In this document: positions 42,570 to 50,811 of the stretch, in pieces
How the letters are laid out: every line of letters begins with the position of its first letter
Position numbering within the stretch: position 1 is the stretch's first letter
Assembly: GCF_042678385.1 (NCBI RefSeq)
Contig: NZ_JBHUDY010000001.1
Span: 682,001 to 746,000 of the forward strand
DNA: 64,000 nucleotides
From: Sphingomonas_B tabacisoli
GTDB lineage: Bacteria; Pseudomonadota; Alphaproteobacteria; Sphingomonadales; Sphingomonadaceae
Direction: 5' to 3'
Program-made: the position numbers and the translations under genes
Notes under the pieces: model-generated
Databases searched by the model: none
Told to the model about the DNA's origin: nothing
The model's input: only the letters and a program-made list of their open reading frames with translations

Positions 42570-43378
42570 GCGCTTTCCTCCAACGCGAGCTGACGGGCTT
42601 CGCATTTTGCTGGCGGATCGAACGGCGCGACGGCGTGGCGCTGGGCTTCACCGCCCACGACCGCGATCTGATTGTCGACGGGTTCAGATACCGATCCGCG
42701 CCGGGAATCGCGCCATCATCGATCGAGGACCGGGATCCACTCGAGTCCGATGCGTTGGAGGTGGCCGGGGCGCTCACCGCAGATGCGATCAGTGAAGCCG
42801 ATCTGCGTGCGGGGCGGTGGAACGGGGCCGGCGTGAGGCTGCTGGCCGTGGATTGGCAGGATCCGTCTCAATCGCTGGAGCTGTTGCGGGGCGAGCTTGG
42901 CTCCGTCTCCTTGCAGCGCGGGACCTTCTCGGCCGAGCTGCACGGACCGGGCGTGCTGCTTGAGCGGCCGATCTTGGAAGTCACTTCGCCGCTTTGCCGC
43001 GCAGAGCTGGGCGACAAGAGGTGCCGCGTCGACCTCGCTGGACGGCGGACAATTGCGGCCGTCGTGGCGGGCGACGGCGACACAGTCACGCTCGACCGGA
43101 TCGAGCCGGTTTCCAACGGATGGGGTGGCGGGCGCCTGCGCTGGCTGGATGGCCGCAATGGCGGGTTGAGCGCTCTGATCCTAGCAAGCAGCGGCGCGAC
43201 GCTCACACTGAGCGACGCGCCGCCATTCGAGGTGGCGGCGGGCGCCCGTGTGGAAGTGACCGAAGGTTGCGACAAGCGGTTTGCGACTTGCCGCGACCGC
43301 TTTGCCAACCACGCCAATTTTCGGGGCGAGCCGCATTTGCCGGGCATCGACCTGCTGACTCGTTATCCGGGCGAATGA
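42566..43378 (+). CDS. GTA hub/baseplate protein (DUF2163, g13-like)
   Basis: This 270-residue protein matches DUF2163 and phage_BR0599: a beta-rich N-terminal domain (LTGFAFCWRIERRDGVALGFTAHDRDL), then SPLCRAELGDKRCRVDLAGRR near residue 140 and the C-terminal EGCDKRFATCRDRFANHANFRGEPHLPG. Four cysteines in the last two blocks are consistent with the iron-sulfur cluster reported in the R. capsulatus hub protein. It overlaps both flanking genes by four bases (ATGA). Confidence 0.82.
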   Translation: MSAFLQRELTGFAFCWRIERRDGVALGFTAHDRDLIVDGFRYRSAPGIAPSSIEDRDPLESDALEVAGALTADAISEADLRAGRWNGAGVRLLAVDWQDPSQSLELLRGELGSVSLQRGTFSAELHGPGVLLERPILEVTSPLCRAELGDKRCRVDLAGRRTIAAVVAGDGDTVTLDRIEPVSNGWGGGRLRWLDGRNGGLSALILASSGATLTLSDAPPFEVAAGARVEVTEGCDKRFATCRDRFANHANFRGEPHLPGIDLLTRYPGE

Positions 43379-43749
43379 GCGACATTGCACGCGCCGCTCA
43401 GGCGCTGGCTGGTGCGCGTTTCCGGCTGCATGGCCGATCGGCTGAGACGGGGTTGGACTGCGTCGGCGTGGCGGCTCTTGCGACCGGCGTGAGGGCGCCG
43501 ACCGGTTATCCGTTGCGCGGAATGGCGACCGCTACGGCAGTCGACTGGATCGAGGGAGCCGGGTTCCGTGCTGTCGATAGCGGCGGGCCCGGCGATCTCA
43601 TGCTGCTGCGGACAGGGCCGGGGCAACTGCACCTGGCGGTGAAGACCGAGCGGGGATTCGTGCACGCCGATGCCGGGCTGCGGCGCGTCGTCGAGCGGCC
43701 GGGTGCGCCGGAATGGGAGATATTGGGGATATGGCGACGCTTGTCTTGA
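43375..43749 (+). CDS. GTA NlpC/P60-type cell-wall peptidase (g14-like)
   Basis: This 124-residue protein starts at ATG 43375, overlapping the g13-like stop. It carries a cysteine-peptidase pattern: LDCVGVAALATG near residue 29 with the nucleophile cysteine, and the histidine-containing GQLHLAVK region near 83. These fit NlpC/P60 enzymes in the tail of GTAs, which open the cell wall peptidoglycan of recipient cells. Its last 19 bases overlap the tail tip gene. Catalytic residues are seen but not aligned with a reference. Confidence 0.75.
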   Translation: MSDIARAAQALAGARFRLHGRSAETGLDCVGVAALATGVRAPTGYPLRGMATATAVDWIEGAGFRAVDSGGPGDLMLLRTGPGQLHLAVKTERGFVHADAGLRRVVERPGAPEWEILGIWRRLS

Positions 43750-45887
43750 CGGCGGTCGGCTCGGTGTTCGGCCCGATCGGCGGTGCGGTCGGCGCCTTGA
43801 TCGGGCAGAGCATCGATAATCGCCTCTTCAAACCGAAGGGCCGCGAGGGTCCAAGGCTGCAGGATCTTCGGGTCCAGACCTCCAGCTATGGTTCGGCAAT
43901 TCCGAAGCTATTCGGGACGATGCGGGTGGCGGGCACGGTGATCTGGGCGACCGATCTGGTGGAGCACCGGTCGAAGCAGGGCGGCAGTAAGGGGCGGCCA
44001 TCGACAACGACCTACAGCTATACCGCTTCGTTCGCGGTGCTTCTTTCGGCGAGACCGATCCGTTCGGTGGGACGCATCTGGGCGGACGGCAATCTGCTGC
44101 GCGGTGCGGGCGGGGACTGGAAGGCTGAAACCGGATTCCGCGTTCATCTGGGCGGCGAGGATCAGGACGACGATCCCCTCATTGCGTCTGCAGAGGGTAC
44201 GCTGGGGACGCCCGCCTATCGTGGCGGCGCTTATGTCGTCTTCGAGAATCTCGCTTTGGGGGCGTTCGGCAATCGGATTCCGTCGCTTACATTCGAGGTC
44301 GAGGCCGATGTGGAATCGGTTCCTGTCTGTTCGATGCTGCAGGAACTGAGCGCGGGCACCGTGATCGGCGAAAGCGGCCCGGTTCTGGGCGGCTTAGCAG
44401 TAAGCGCCGAGACAATGCGCGGCCTGATCGAGGAACTGCGCCAAGCCTTGCCGACTGATCTGCGGGCAGAGGGCGGCCGACTGCACGTAGCGGATGTCGC
44501 GATGGAGCCCGTTGCGCTCTCTGCCACCGAGTTGGGCGAGGATCGGAGCGAGGCGCTTCCGGGCGCGGCCGCCCTGCCGCAAACGCTCGAACTCGGTTAT
44601 TATGACCGTTCACGCGATTTTCAGGCCGGCGTGCAGAGCGCACGCCGACCGGATGGACGACGGACCGAGCGGGTCCAGCTAGCGGCCGTGTTGGACGCAG
44701 ATGTAGCGCGCGGCCTTGCCGAAGCAGCGCTCGCGCGCCTTCATCGGGAGCAAGGCAAGCAATCGGTCCGATGCGGGTGGGCGCGGTTAGGTCTGGCGCC
44801 GGGAAGCACCGTGCGGCTGCCGGATAGCGCCGATCTGTGGCAGGTCGCGAGCCGCACGGTTCAAAGGGATGGCGTGAGCCTGGAGCTGAGGCGCACGCAG
44901 ACCGGGAGTGCCGTTTCATTTCCTTCCGATGCCGGGCGAAATATGCCTGCTGCGGATCGGGTTCATGGACCGACGATCGTTCACCTGCTCGATCTGCCAA
45001 GTCTCACGCCGGAACCGGCCAACACGCCGCGGCTCTACATTGCCGCCGCCGGCCCGTCGCCGGGGTGGCGAAAAGCCGGCTTGATGGTCAGCCTCGACGC
45101 CGGCGCGAGCTGGGAGGCGATCGGGCAAACTGCGCCTCCGGCAGTGATTGGAAATACGACCTCCGTTCTTAATGCTGCGGGGGAAGCCTTGATCGATGAG
45201 GCGCATCGGGTTGATGTTCAACTTCTCCACGATCAGATGCTTCTCGAGGACGCCGATCCGGATCGACTTGTTGCCGGGGCGAACTTGGCACTGCTCGGCG
45301 ATGAACTGATCCAGTTCGGAAGCGCGGAGCCGCTTGGCGAGGGGCGCTGGCGCCTATCGCAGATCGTTCGCGCGCGGCGGGGAACGGCCTGGGCGGCTTC
45401 TGCGCATTCCATTGGCGAGCGCTTCGTCCTCATCGATCCGGACACATTGGCGATCTACGAACCACCGCTGAGCGCGACCGGAACCACCGTTCGGCTACTC
45501 GCGTCCGGCATCGGCGACGAGACGCCGGCGGAAACGGCCGCCAACGCGATCGGCGAAGCGCTGCGTCCACCTGCGCCCGTCCATCCTACGTTTGCGCGTC
45601 GGTCGGACGGCGGGTTTGACCTGCGCTGGATCCGCAGCAGCCGTGCAGGCTGGGAGTGGCTCGACGGCGCCGATGCTCCGCTCGCGGAAGACCAGGAACG
45701 TTATCGGCTGACCATCCGGCGCGCTGACGGAGTAGAGCGCGCTTACGAACTCGCCCAAGCGAGTTTTCTCTATGGTGTTTCAGACGCGATCGACGATGCG
45801 ACTGTCGGCGCGTCGGTTCTGGTCGACGTGGTTCAGCTCGGCAGCCGTAGCGTGTCTCGCGCCGCAACTCTCCCTCTCATCTTCTAG
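43731..45887 (+). CDS. GTA tail tip/host specificity protein (g15-like), shorter than the RcGTA counterpart
   Basis: This 718-residue protein starts at ATG 43731 (MATLVLTAVGSVFGPIGGAVG, a membrane-like N-terminus) and has the shared blocks GPRLQDLRVQTSSYGSAIPKL, LFGTMRVAGTVIWATDLVEH and RVHLGGEDQDDDPLIASAEGT, typical of GTA tail tip proteins. The usual TIM-barrel domain of the R. capsulatus version, which makes that protein much longer, does not appear. The C-terminal half is rich in beta structure. It overlaps the upstream peptidase gene by 19 bases and is followed after 11 bases by the DUF2793 gene. Confidence 0.8.
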   Translation: MATLVLTAVGSVFGPIGGAVGALIGQSIDNRLFKPKGREGPRLQDLRVQTSSYGSAIPKLFGTMRVAGTVIWATDLVEHRSKQGGSKGRPSTTTYSYTASFAVLLSARPIRSVGRIWADGNLLRGAGGDWKAETGFRVHLGGEDQDDDPLIASAEGTLGTPAYRGGAYVVFENLALGAFGNRIPSLTFEVEADVESVPVCSMLQELSAGTVIGESGPVLGGLAVSAETMRGLIEELRQALPTDLRAEGGRLHVADVAMEPVALSATELGEDRSEALPGAAALPQTLELGYYDRSRDFQAGVQSARRPDGRRTERVQLAAVLDADVARGLAEAALARLHREQGKQSVRCGWARLGLAPGSTVRLPDSADLWQVASRTVQRDGVSLELRRTQTGSAVSFPSDAGRNMPAADRVHGPTIVHLLDLPSLTPEPANTPRLYIAAAGPSPGWRKAGLMVSLDAGASWEAIGQTAPPAVIGNTTSVLNAAGEALIDEAHRVDVQLLHDQMLLEDADPDRLVAGANLALLGDELIQFGSAEPLGEGRWRLSQIVRARRGTAWAASAHSIGERFVLIDPDTLAIYEPPLSATGTTVRLLASGIGDETPAETAANAIGEALRPPAPVHPTFARRSDGGFDLRWIRSSRAGWEWLDGADAPLAEDQERYRLTIRRADGVERAYELAQASFLYGVSDAIDDATVGASVLVDVVQLGSRSVSRAATLPLIF

Positions 45888-45898
45888 GAGACATTCCC

Positions 45899-46399
45899 GT
45901 GAGCCTCGAAAGCCCAAGGCTGCACCTTCCGCTAATCTCTGCAGGGCAAGCTCAGAAGGAACTGACGCATAATGAGGCGCTGACCCTTATCGATATAGGG
46001 CTTGCTGCTGCAGTCGAGAGCGCCGGTGTGGACGCGCCACCTTCGACGCCAACGCCCGGTCAATGCTGGATCATAGGCAGTGCGCCTACCGGTGTGTGGC
46101 TTGGGCAGCCCCATGCGCTTGCCTGCTGGACCGAGGCGGGCTGGCGTTTTCTCCCTGCTGTCGAGGGCCTTTCGGTGTGGGTGAAGGACCAACAGCTCTG
46201 GGCGGTTCGGGAAGGCTCGACGTGGATGATCGGACGTCTTCGGGGGAGCCGCATAAATTTGGAAGGCTTGCAGGTTGTCGGGCCGCAGCAGCCTTCCGTC
46301 GCCGTACCGTCGGGCGGCGCGGTGATCGATGCCGAGGCGCGAGCTGCGATCGCGGCGATCCTCTCCAGGCTCACGGAGCATGGTCTGATCGCCGCCTAA
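45899..46399 (+). CDS. DUF2793 family protein at the end of the GTA cluster
   Basis: This 166-residue protein matches DUF2793: SPRLHLPLISAGQAQKELTHNEALTLID near the start and GQCWIIGSAPTGVWLGQPHALACWTEAGWRFL near residue 55. Such proteins lie at the tail ends of GTA and prophage clusters and are probably tail fibre parts. It begins with GTG 45899. The cluster's last gene, it is followed by a 149-base gap before the OmpA gene. Confidence 0.75.
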   Translation: MSLESPRLHLPLISAGQAQKELTHNEALTLIDIGLAAAVESAGVDAPPSTPTPGQCWIIGSAPTGVWLGQPHALACWTEAGWRFLPAVEGLSVWVKDQQLWAVREGSTWMIGRLRGSRINLEGLQVVGPQQPSVAVPSGGAVIDAEARAAIAAILSRLTEHGLIAA

Positions 46400-46480
46400 A
46401 GACCCGTTTCCAAACCGAACCGATCCGCAGAAAAGCGTCATACCTGTGGCACTTGTGCAACAGTTTGAGGAATTGCGGGC

Positions 46481-46509
46481 TTGCACCGAAACAATGCAGC
46501 CGATAGTGA
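46481..46509 (+). promoter_or_regulatory. Possible promoter of the OmpA-family gene
   Basis: TTGCAC at 46481-46486 is followed, after 17 bases, by TAGTGA at 46504-46509, an approximate -35/-10 pair upstream of the ATG at 46549. The match to consensus is partial, so this is only a candidate. Confidence 0.3.
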
Positions 46510-46548
46510 GTTTTCGCTGTCCGAGTGACACCAAGAAAGGGGATTTCT

Positions 46549-47664
46549 ATGCGGAAGCTTGCCATTACGATGGCGCTGGCCTCCACGGCGATCGCCTCGC
46601 CCGCGTTGGCGCGAGACAAGTCGTGGTACATCGGAGCCGAAGGCGGCGCGATGATCGTGGAGGACATTACCTTCAACCTGGCCCGCGGCACGCAGGTCGG
46701 TACGGGTACCGTCAATCACAAATACGGCTACGACGTCGACGGTATTGTCGGCTACGACTTTGGCGTATTCCGTCTCGAAGCCGAGGTGGGCTACAAGCGG
46801 GCCCGCGTCGATAGCTATGAAAGCACGCTGACCACGCCTGCTGGCACCGGATTCTTGCCTGGCAACGTCCTGTACGATGCCGGCGGTACGTCTTCCGCTT
46901 TGAGTTTCATGCTCAACGGTCTGCTCGATTTCGGCGACGAAACCGGCATTTCCGGCTACATCGGCGGCGGCGCCGGTGTCGCTCGCGTGAAGTTCAGCAA
47001 CTATCGGCTGAACCAGCATTCGACGTTCCTCGACGATTCCGACACGCGTTTTGCGTGGCAGGGTATCGCCGGTGTGCGTGCACCGCTGACGGACAATATC
47101 GATGTCGGCCTGAAGTATCGCTTCTTCAACGCTTCGCGTCTGCGCTTGGTCGGGACGACGGGCGATGCGGTCTCCGGCCGGTTCCGGTCGCACAGCCTGC
47201 TCGGCAGTGTGATCTACAACTTCGGCGCTGCGCCGCCGCCGCCGCCGCCTCCCCCGCCGCCGCCGCCGCCGGCTCCGCCGCCCCCGCCGCCTCCGCCGCC
47301 TCCGGCTGTGGTGTGCACGCCGGGACCGTATATCGTGTTCTTCGAATGGGATAAGTCGGACATCACGCCGGAAGCGGCGTCGATCCTCGACAATGCGATC
47401 TCGGCCTATCAGAACTGCGGCAACGCCCAGGTCATGCTGGCCGGCTATACCGATACGTCGGGTACGCCGCGCTACAACCTCGGCCTGTCTCAGCGCCGTG
47501 CGGACTCGGTGAAGGCTTACATGAGCAGCCACGGCATTGCCGATGGCGTGATCACGACCCAGGCCTTTGGTGAGACCAACCTGCGCGTCCAGACCGCGGA
47601 CGGTGTCCGCGAGCTGCAGAACCGCCGTGTGGAAATCACCTACGGACCGGGCTCGGGCATGTAA
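46549..47664 (+). CDS. OmpA family outer membrane protein with polyproline linker
   Basis: The 371-residue product has a signal peptide (MRKLAITMALASTAIASPALA), an N-terminal beta-barrel (about residues 25-220, opening DKSWYIGAEGGAMIV and ending RFRSHSLLGSVIYNFG), a polyproline linker of roughly 25 residues, and a C-terminal OmpA/peptidoglycan-binding domain with YIVFFEWDKSDITPEAASIL and the conserved GYTDTSGT ... NLGLSQRRADSVKAYM motif. It anchors the outer membrane to the cell wall. AAGGGG lies just before ATG 46549. A strong terminator follows. Confidence 0.88.
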   Translation: MRKLAITMALASTAIASPALARDKSWYIGAEGGAMIVEDITFNLARGTQVGTGTVNHKYGYDVDGIVGYDFGVFRLEAEVGYKRARVDSYESTLTTPAGTGFLPGNVLYDAGGTSSALSFMLNGLLDFGDETGISGYIGGGAGVARVKFSNYRLNQHSTFLDDSDTRFAWQGIAGVRAPLTDNIDVGLKYRFFNASRLRLVGTTGDAVSGRFRSHSLLGSVIYNFGAAPPPPPPPPPPPPPAPPPPPPPPPPAVVCTPGPYIVFFEWDKSDITPEAASILDNAISAYQNCGNAQVMLAGYTDTSGTPRYNLGLSQRRADSVKAYMSSHGIADGVITTQAFGETNLRVQTADGVRELQNRRVEITYGPGSGM

Positions 47665-47687
47665 GCCTGACCTTCAGGTCAATGATT

Positions 47688-47720
47688 GGGGCCGGTCGGA
47701 AACGACCGGCCCTTTTCTTT
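47688..47720 (+). terminator. Rho-independent terminator after the OmpA-family gene
   Basis: GGGCCGGTCG and CGACCGGCCC form a 10-base stem around a short GAAA loop, followed by TTTTCTTT. This is a textbook terminator placed 24 bases after the stop codon. Confidence 0.92.
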
Positions 47721-47832
47721 GCGTTAAGCTCCCGCAAGCGTCGGCACGAGACGCCAAGATATCGAGATGCGCCGATGACTTGCGGTTGCGCTTCGAGCTT
47801 CGTACGCGTGCCGCCCTCATTGGGAGGTGCCG

Positions 47833-48354
47833 ATGCCGCGTCTTGCCGCAATTGCTGCCATATCTTCAGTCCTCGGTGGCTGCATGACCGCGAAGACCGT
47901 GAATACCGTCACCGATTATGCTGCTCACGCAGATCTGCAAGGTTCCGACGGCATCTCAAGGGGCCGGGTGCTAATCGGCGAGGCGGGCGGGCCATCCGTC
48001 GCCGTCCTTGTCCAAGCCGAAGGCCTGCCCGCCGGCACCCACGGTATCCACATCCACACGGTTGGACGGTGCGATGCACCTGATTTCCAGACTGCGGGCG
48101 GGCATTGGAATCCGACGGGCAAGCAGCATGGCCGTGACAATCCAATGGGTGCGCATGAAGGCGACCTGCCAAACATCGAGATTGGCGCGGACGGACGCGG
48201 CAATGCCGATTTCACCGTCGCCGGCGCGACGCTGGCCGCGCTGCTCGACGCCGATGGCGCGGCAATCGTCATTCACGCCAGCGCCGACGATTATCGGACC
48301 GATCCCAGCGGCAACAGCGGCGCGCGGATTGCGTGCGGCGTGATCAGCCGCTGA
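47833..48354 (+). CDS. sodC: Cu/Zn superoxide dismutase, lipoprotein-type
   Basis: The 173-residue protein has a lipoprotein-type signal (SSVLGGC). The SOD domain keeps the copper and zinc ligands: HIHTVGRC, GGHWNPTGKQHG, GAHEGDLPN and the C-terminal IVIHASADD. It would remove superoxide in the periplasm, as a membrane-anchored form. The start at ATG 47833 follows GGGAGG; a GTG six bases earlier overlaps that site. It is expressed separately from the OmpA gene by the terminator between them. Its stop overlaps the end of the convergent acetyltransferase gene. Confidence 0.9.
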   Translation: MPRLAAIAAISSVLGGCMTAKTVNTVTDYAAHADLQGSDGISRGRVLIGEAGGPSVAVLVQAEGLPAGTHGIHIHTVGRCDAPDFQTAGGHWNPTGKQHGRDNPMGAHEGDLPNIEIGADGRGNADFTVAGATLAALLDADGAAIVIHASADDYRTDPSGNSGARIACGVISR

Positions 48355-48931
48355 ACAGCGGGATTTGCGGCGCCGCATCCCGCGGTAAAAACCCCGTCAG
48401 GCGCGGGTCGGGAAAGATCTCCACGGCGCGCGCAAAAGCCGTGAAGCCTTGCGCGCGATAGAAGCCGAGCGCGGACGGGTGATCGAGCGTGCAGGTGTGC
48501 ACCCAAACCCGGGACACGCCCGCTGCCCATGCCATTGCCAGCGCCCGCGCCATCAGCCAGCGGCCGTGCCCGCGGCCGGCAAGTTCCGGGACCAATCCGA
48601 AATAGGCGAGTTCGCATTCGCCGTCTGTGCGAAAGTCGAGTTCCAGCATTCCGACCTCGATGCCGGTGCGATCGACGACGGCGAAGATGCGCACGAGTTC
48701 GTCGCTGACGATTCTCGCGAGTTCATTGTCGGGCATCACGAGCCGGGAAAACCATAGCCAGGGCTCTCCGATACGTCGAAACAGGGCGCGATAGCGGCCA
48801 AGGTCCGGCGCCTCCCAGCGTATCAAGCGGAGGTCCGACTCCGGCATAGGTTTGAGCTTTGGGCGCGCCCGCATTTCAAGCGAGGTCACGACGGCCGCGA
48901 TATGGTCCGAAGGGATGGGCTTAAGCGTCAC
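48344..48931 (-). CDS. GNAT family N-acetyltransferase
   Basis: This 195-residue protein has the GNAT core: LELDFRTDGECELAYFGLVPELAGRGHGRWLMARALAMAW (acetyl-CoA binding loop with R/Q-x-x-G-x-G/A-like GRGHGR near residue 118-124) and HTCTLDHPSALGFYRAQGF near the end. Acetyl-CoA is the likely donor; the acceptor is unknown. It overlaps the end of sodC by 11 bases, convergently. No partner gene lies beside it. Confidence 0.82.
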   Translation of the reverse strand: MTLKPIPSDHIAAVVTSLEMRARPKLKPMPESDLRLIRWEAPDLGRYRALFRRIGEPWLWFSRLVMPDNELARIVSDELVRIFAVVDRTGIEVGMLELDFRTDGECELAYFGLVPELAGRGHGRWLMARALAMAWAAGVSRVWVHTCTLDHPSALGFYRAQGFTAFARAVEIFPDPRLTGFLPRDAAPQIPLFSG

Positions 48932-49103
48932 GCAATGGGCCTAGCCAAGCACTGGCAAGCCAGCAACGGGCGCCATTCGAGTGGTAAGGATGCCTTTAAC
49001 GCCTTTCGCTATCCAGCTTTAAGACTCCTTCAACCCTCCCACGCTTATCAGGGTCTCGGCTGAACGGCCTGAGCAGGTTGAGTAGAGCGTAAGGAGATTT
49101 TCA

Positions 49104-49268
49104 ATGCAGTTCGTCCGCAAGATGATTCGCAACAACAAGGGTGCAACCGCGATCGAGTACGGCCTGATCGCCGCCCTGATTGCCGTTGCCGCCATCACTG
49201 CCATGACCAGCCTGGGTCAGAAGGTCGGCAAGACCTTCAACAACGTCTCGGCGAGCATGGTGCAGTAA
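49104..49268 (+). CDS. flp: Flp/Fap family type IVb pilin
   Basis: This 54-residue protein is a typical Flp pilin: a short basic leader (MQFVRKMIRNNKG), then ATAIEYGLIAALIAVAAITAM, where the prepilin peptidase cuts before the hydrophobic stretch, and the E and Y at positions +5/+6 of the mature protein. It starts after TAAGGAG and ends shortly before a strong terminator. Such pilins make tad-type adhesion fibres. The rest of the tad machinery is not in the window. The gene is too short for ordinary gene callers' minimum lengths but is well supported. Confidence 0.9.
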   Translation: MQFVRKMIRNNKGATAIEYGLIAALIAVAAITAMTSLGQKVGKTFNNVSASMVQ

Positions 49269-49295
49269 GCACGATCGCAAGATCAAAACGGACAA

Positions 49296-49325
49296 GGGCG
49301 GCGAGGAAACTCGCCGCCCTTTTTC
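49296..49325 (+). terminator. Rho-independent terminator after the Flp pilin gene
   Basis: GGGCGGCGAG, a GAAA loop and CTCGCCGCCC form a strong stem followed by five T residues. The pilin is thus a single-gene transcript. Confidence 0.92.
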
Positions 49326-49332
49326 GTTTGCG

Positions 49333-50172
49333 TCACTCCCAAATCGCGACGGGCGGCAGACTCATAAGGATTGCGTCGATGTTGCCGCCGGTCTTCAGGC
49401 CGAACAGCGTTCCCCGATCATAGACCAGGTTGAACTCGGCATAACGGCCGCGCCATGCGAGCTGGGCATGCTTGTCGGCTTCGTTCCATGATTCGTGCAT
49501 GCGGCGGCGCACGATCTGGGGATAGATGTGGAGGAATGCCTCTCCGACATCGCGGGTGAAGGCCAAATCCGCCTCGAAATCGCCTTCCAGATGGTCGTAG
49601 AAAATGCCGCCCACGCCGCGATGCACGCCGCGGTGCGGAATGTAGAAATAGTCGTCCGCCCATTTCTTGAAGCGGGGATAATACTCCGGCGAGTGCGCGT
49701 CGCAGGCCTGTTTCAGCCGTGCGTGGAAATCCGCGGTGTCCTCGTCGCGGGGCAGGGGTGGGTTCAGGTCGGCGCCGCCGCCGAACCATTGCTTTGTGGT
49801 GCGCAGGAAGCGCGTGTTCATGTGAACCGCCGGTACATGCGGGTTCGCCATGTGCGCGACCAGGCTGATGCCGGTCGCGAAGAAGCGAGGATCGTCGCCC
49901 GCGCCGTGAATCGACTTGGCGAATTCGCCTTCCAAGCGGCCGCCCACGGTCGAGACGTTGACGCCGACCTTCTCGAACACCTTGCCTTTCATCACGCCGC
50001 GCACGCCGCCGCCGCCCGGCGAACCGTCGGGATCGCTGCGATTCCAGGGCGTGTATTCGAAGCGCGCGTCCGACCCGGCCACGCGCTCGATCGCTTCGAA
50101 CGCAGAGCAGATGCGGTCGCGCAGCGCCTCGAACCAGTTGCGCGCGGCGGTTTGCTGTTCGTCCAATTCCAA
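49333..50172 (-). CDS. hemF: Oxygen-dependent coproporphyrinogen-III oxidase HemF
   Basis: The protein of 279 residues carries out oxidative decarboxylation of coproporphyrinogen III to protoporphyrinogen IX in heme synthesis. It matches HemF with blocks FEYTPWNRSDPDGSPGGGGVRGVMKG, FEKVGVNVSTVGG, ATGISLVAHMANPHVPAVHMNTRFL, WFGGGADLNPPLP and VHRGVGGIFYDHLEGDF. The best start is TTG 50172 with GGAG about seven bases upstream; no ATG or GTG fits better. It lies 13 bases after trmL in the same direction. Confidence 0.9.
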   Translation of the reverse strand: MELDEQQTAARNWFEALRDRICSAFEAIERVAGSDARFEYTPWNRSDPDGSPGGGGVRGVMKGKVFEKVGVNVSTVGGRLEGEFAKSIHGAGDDPRFFATGISLVAHMANPHVPAVHMNTRFLRTTKQWFGGGADLNPPLPRDEDTADFHARLKQACDAHSPEYYPRFKKWADDYFYIPHRGVHRGVGGIFYDHLEGDFEADLAFTRDVGEAFLHIYPQIVRRRMHESWNEADKHAQLAWRGRYAEFNLVYDRGTLFGLKTGGNIDAILMSLPPVAIWE

Positions 50173-50185
50173 TGTTCGACTCCGT

Positions 50186-50635
50186 TCAGGCCGGCAACTG
50201 GTGCGTTTGCCGGAGCGCCTCGGCCAAGGCCACCGCGGCGGCGACCGAGACATTCAGCGACCGCAATTCCGGTGCGATCGGGATGCGAACGGTTGCGGCC
50301 GCCGTTTCATGAACGTGTTGCGGCGCGCCGGCGCTTTCGCTTCCCATCAACAGCACATCGCCCGGTTCGAAAGCGAAATCCCAGAGATCGTGCGTACCCC
50401 TCGAGGTCAGCAGGATCAGCCGTGAGCTTTGCGCCGCCCGGAAACTCTCCCAGTCGGCATGGCGCGTGAAGGCGACATGGTCGAAATAATCCATGCCCGC
50501 GCGCCGCACGCGCTTGTCGTCCCAGGGAAAGCCCATCGGCTCGATCAGGTCGAGTGGGACGCCGAAACAGGCGCAACTGCGCATGATCGCGCCGACGTTG
50601 CCGGGGATATCGGGCTGGAACAGGGCGAGGCGCAT
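50186..50635 (-). CDS. trmL: tRNA (cytidine34-2'-O)-methyltransferase TrmL
   Basis: This 149-residue SPOUT methyltransferase begins MRLALFQPDIPGNVGAIMR, has LDLIEPMGFPWDDKRVRRAGMDY and the C-terminal trefoil knot blocks LLMGSESAGAP and RSLNVSVAAAVALAEALR, all typical of TrmL. It methylates the wobble position of some leucine tRNAs. It is divergent from petA and precedes hemF by 13 bases, forming a probable two-gene unit. Confidence 0.9.
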   Translation of the reverse strand: MRLALFQPDIPGNVGAIMRSCACFGVPLDLIEPMGFPWDDKRVRRAGMDYFDHVAFTRHADWESFRAAQSSRLILLTSRGTHDLWDFAFEPGDVLLMGSESAGAPQHVHETAAATVRIPIAPELRSLNVSVAAAVALAEALRQTHQLPA

Positions 50636-50811
50636 CGCGTGCCCGTAAAGAGGCCAAACAGAATATTTGCAACCGCCGCATTCGGCGCTATCAGCGCGCC
50701 AACCGTGCCGGACCGTCCGCGCACGGCCGTGAGTGCTTTGGCCGAAGAGGGTGGGGGAGCCCCGGCGCAACGCTCGCATCGATAGGTTCGGGGTTTTTTC
50801 AGACAAGGCAG

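Noticed and set aside
31800..46399. Complete prophage
   Set aside because: No integrase, repressor, replication or lysis genes and no attachment sites were seen; gene order and family types match a gene transfer agent structural cluster.
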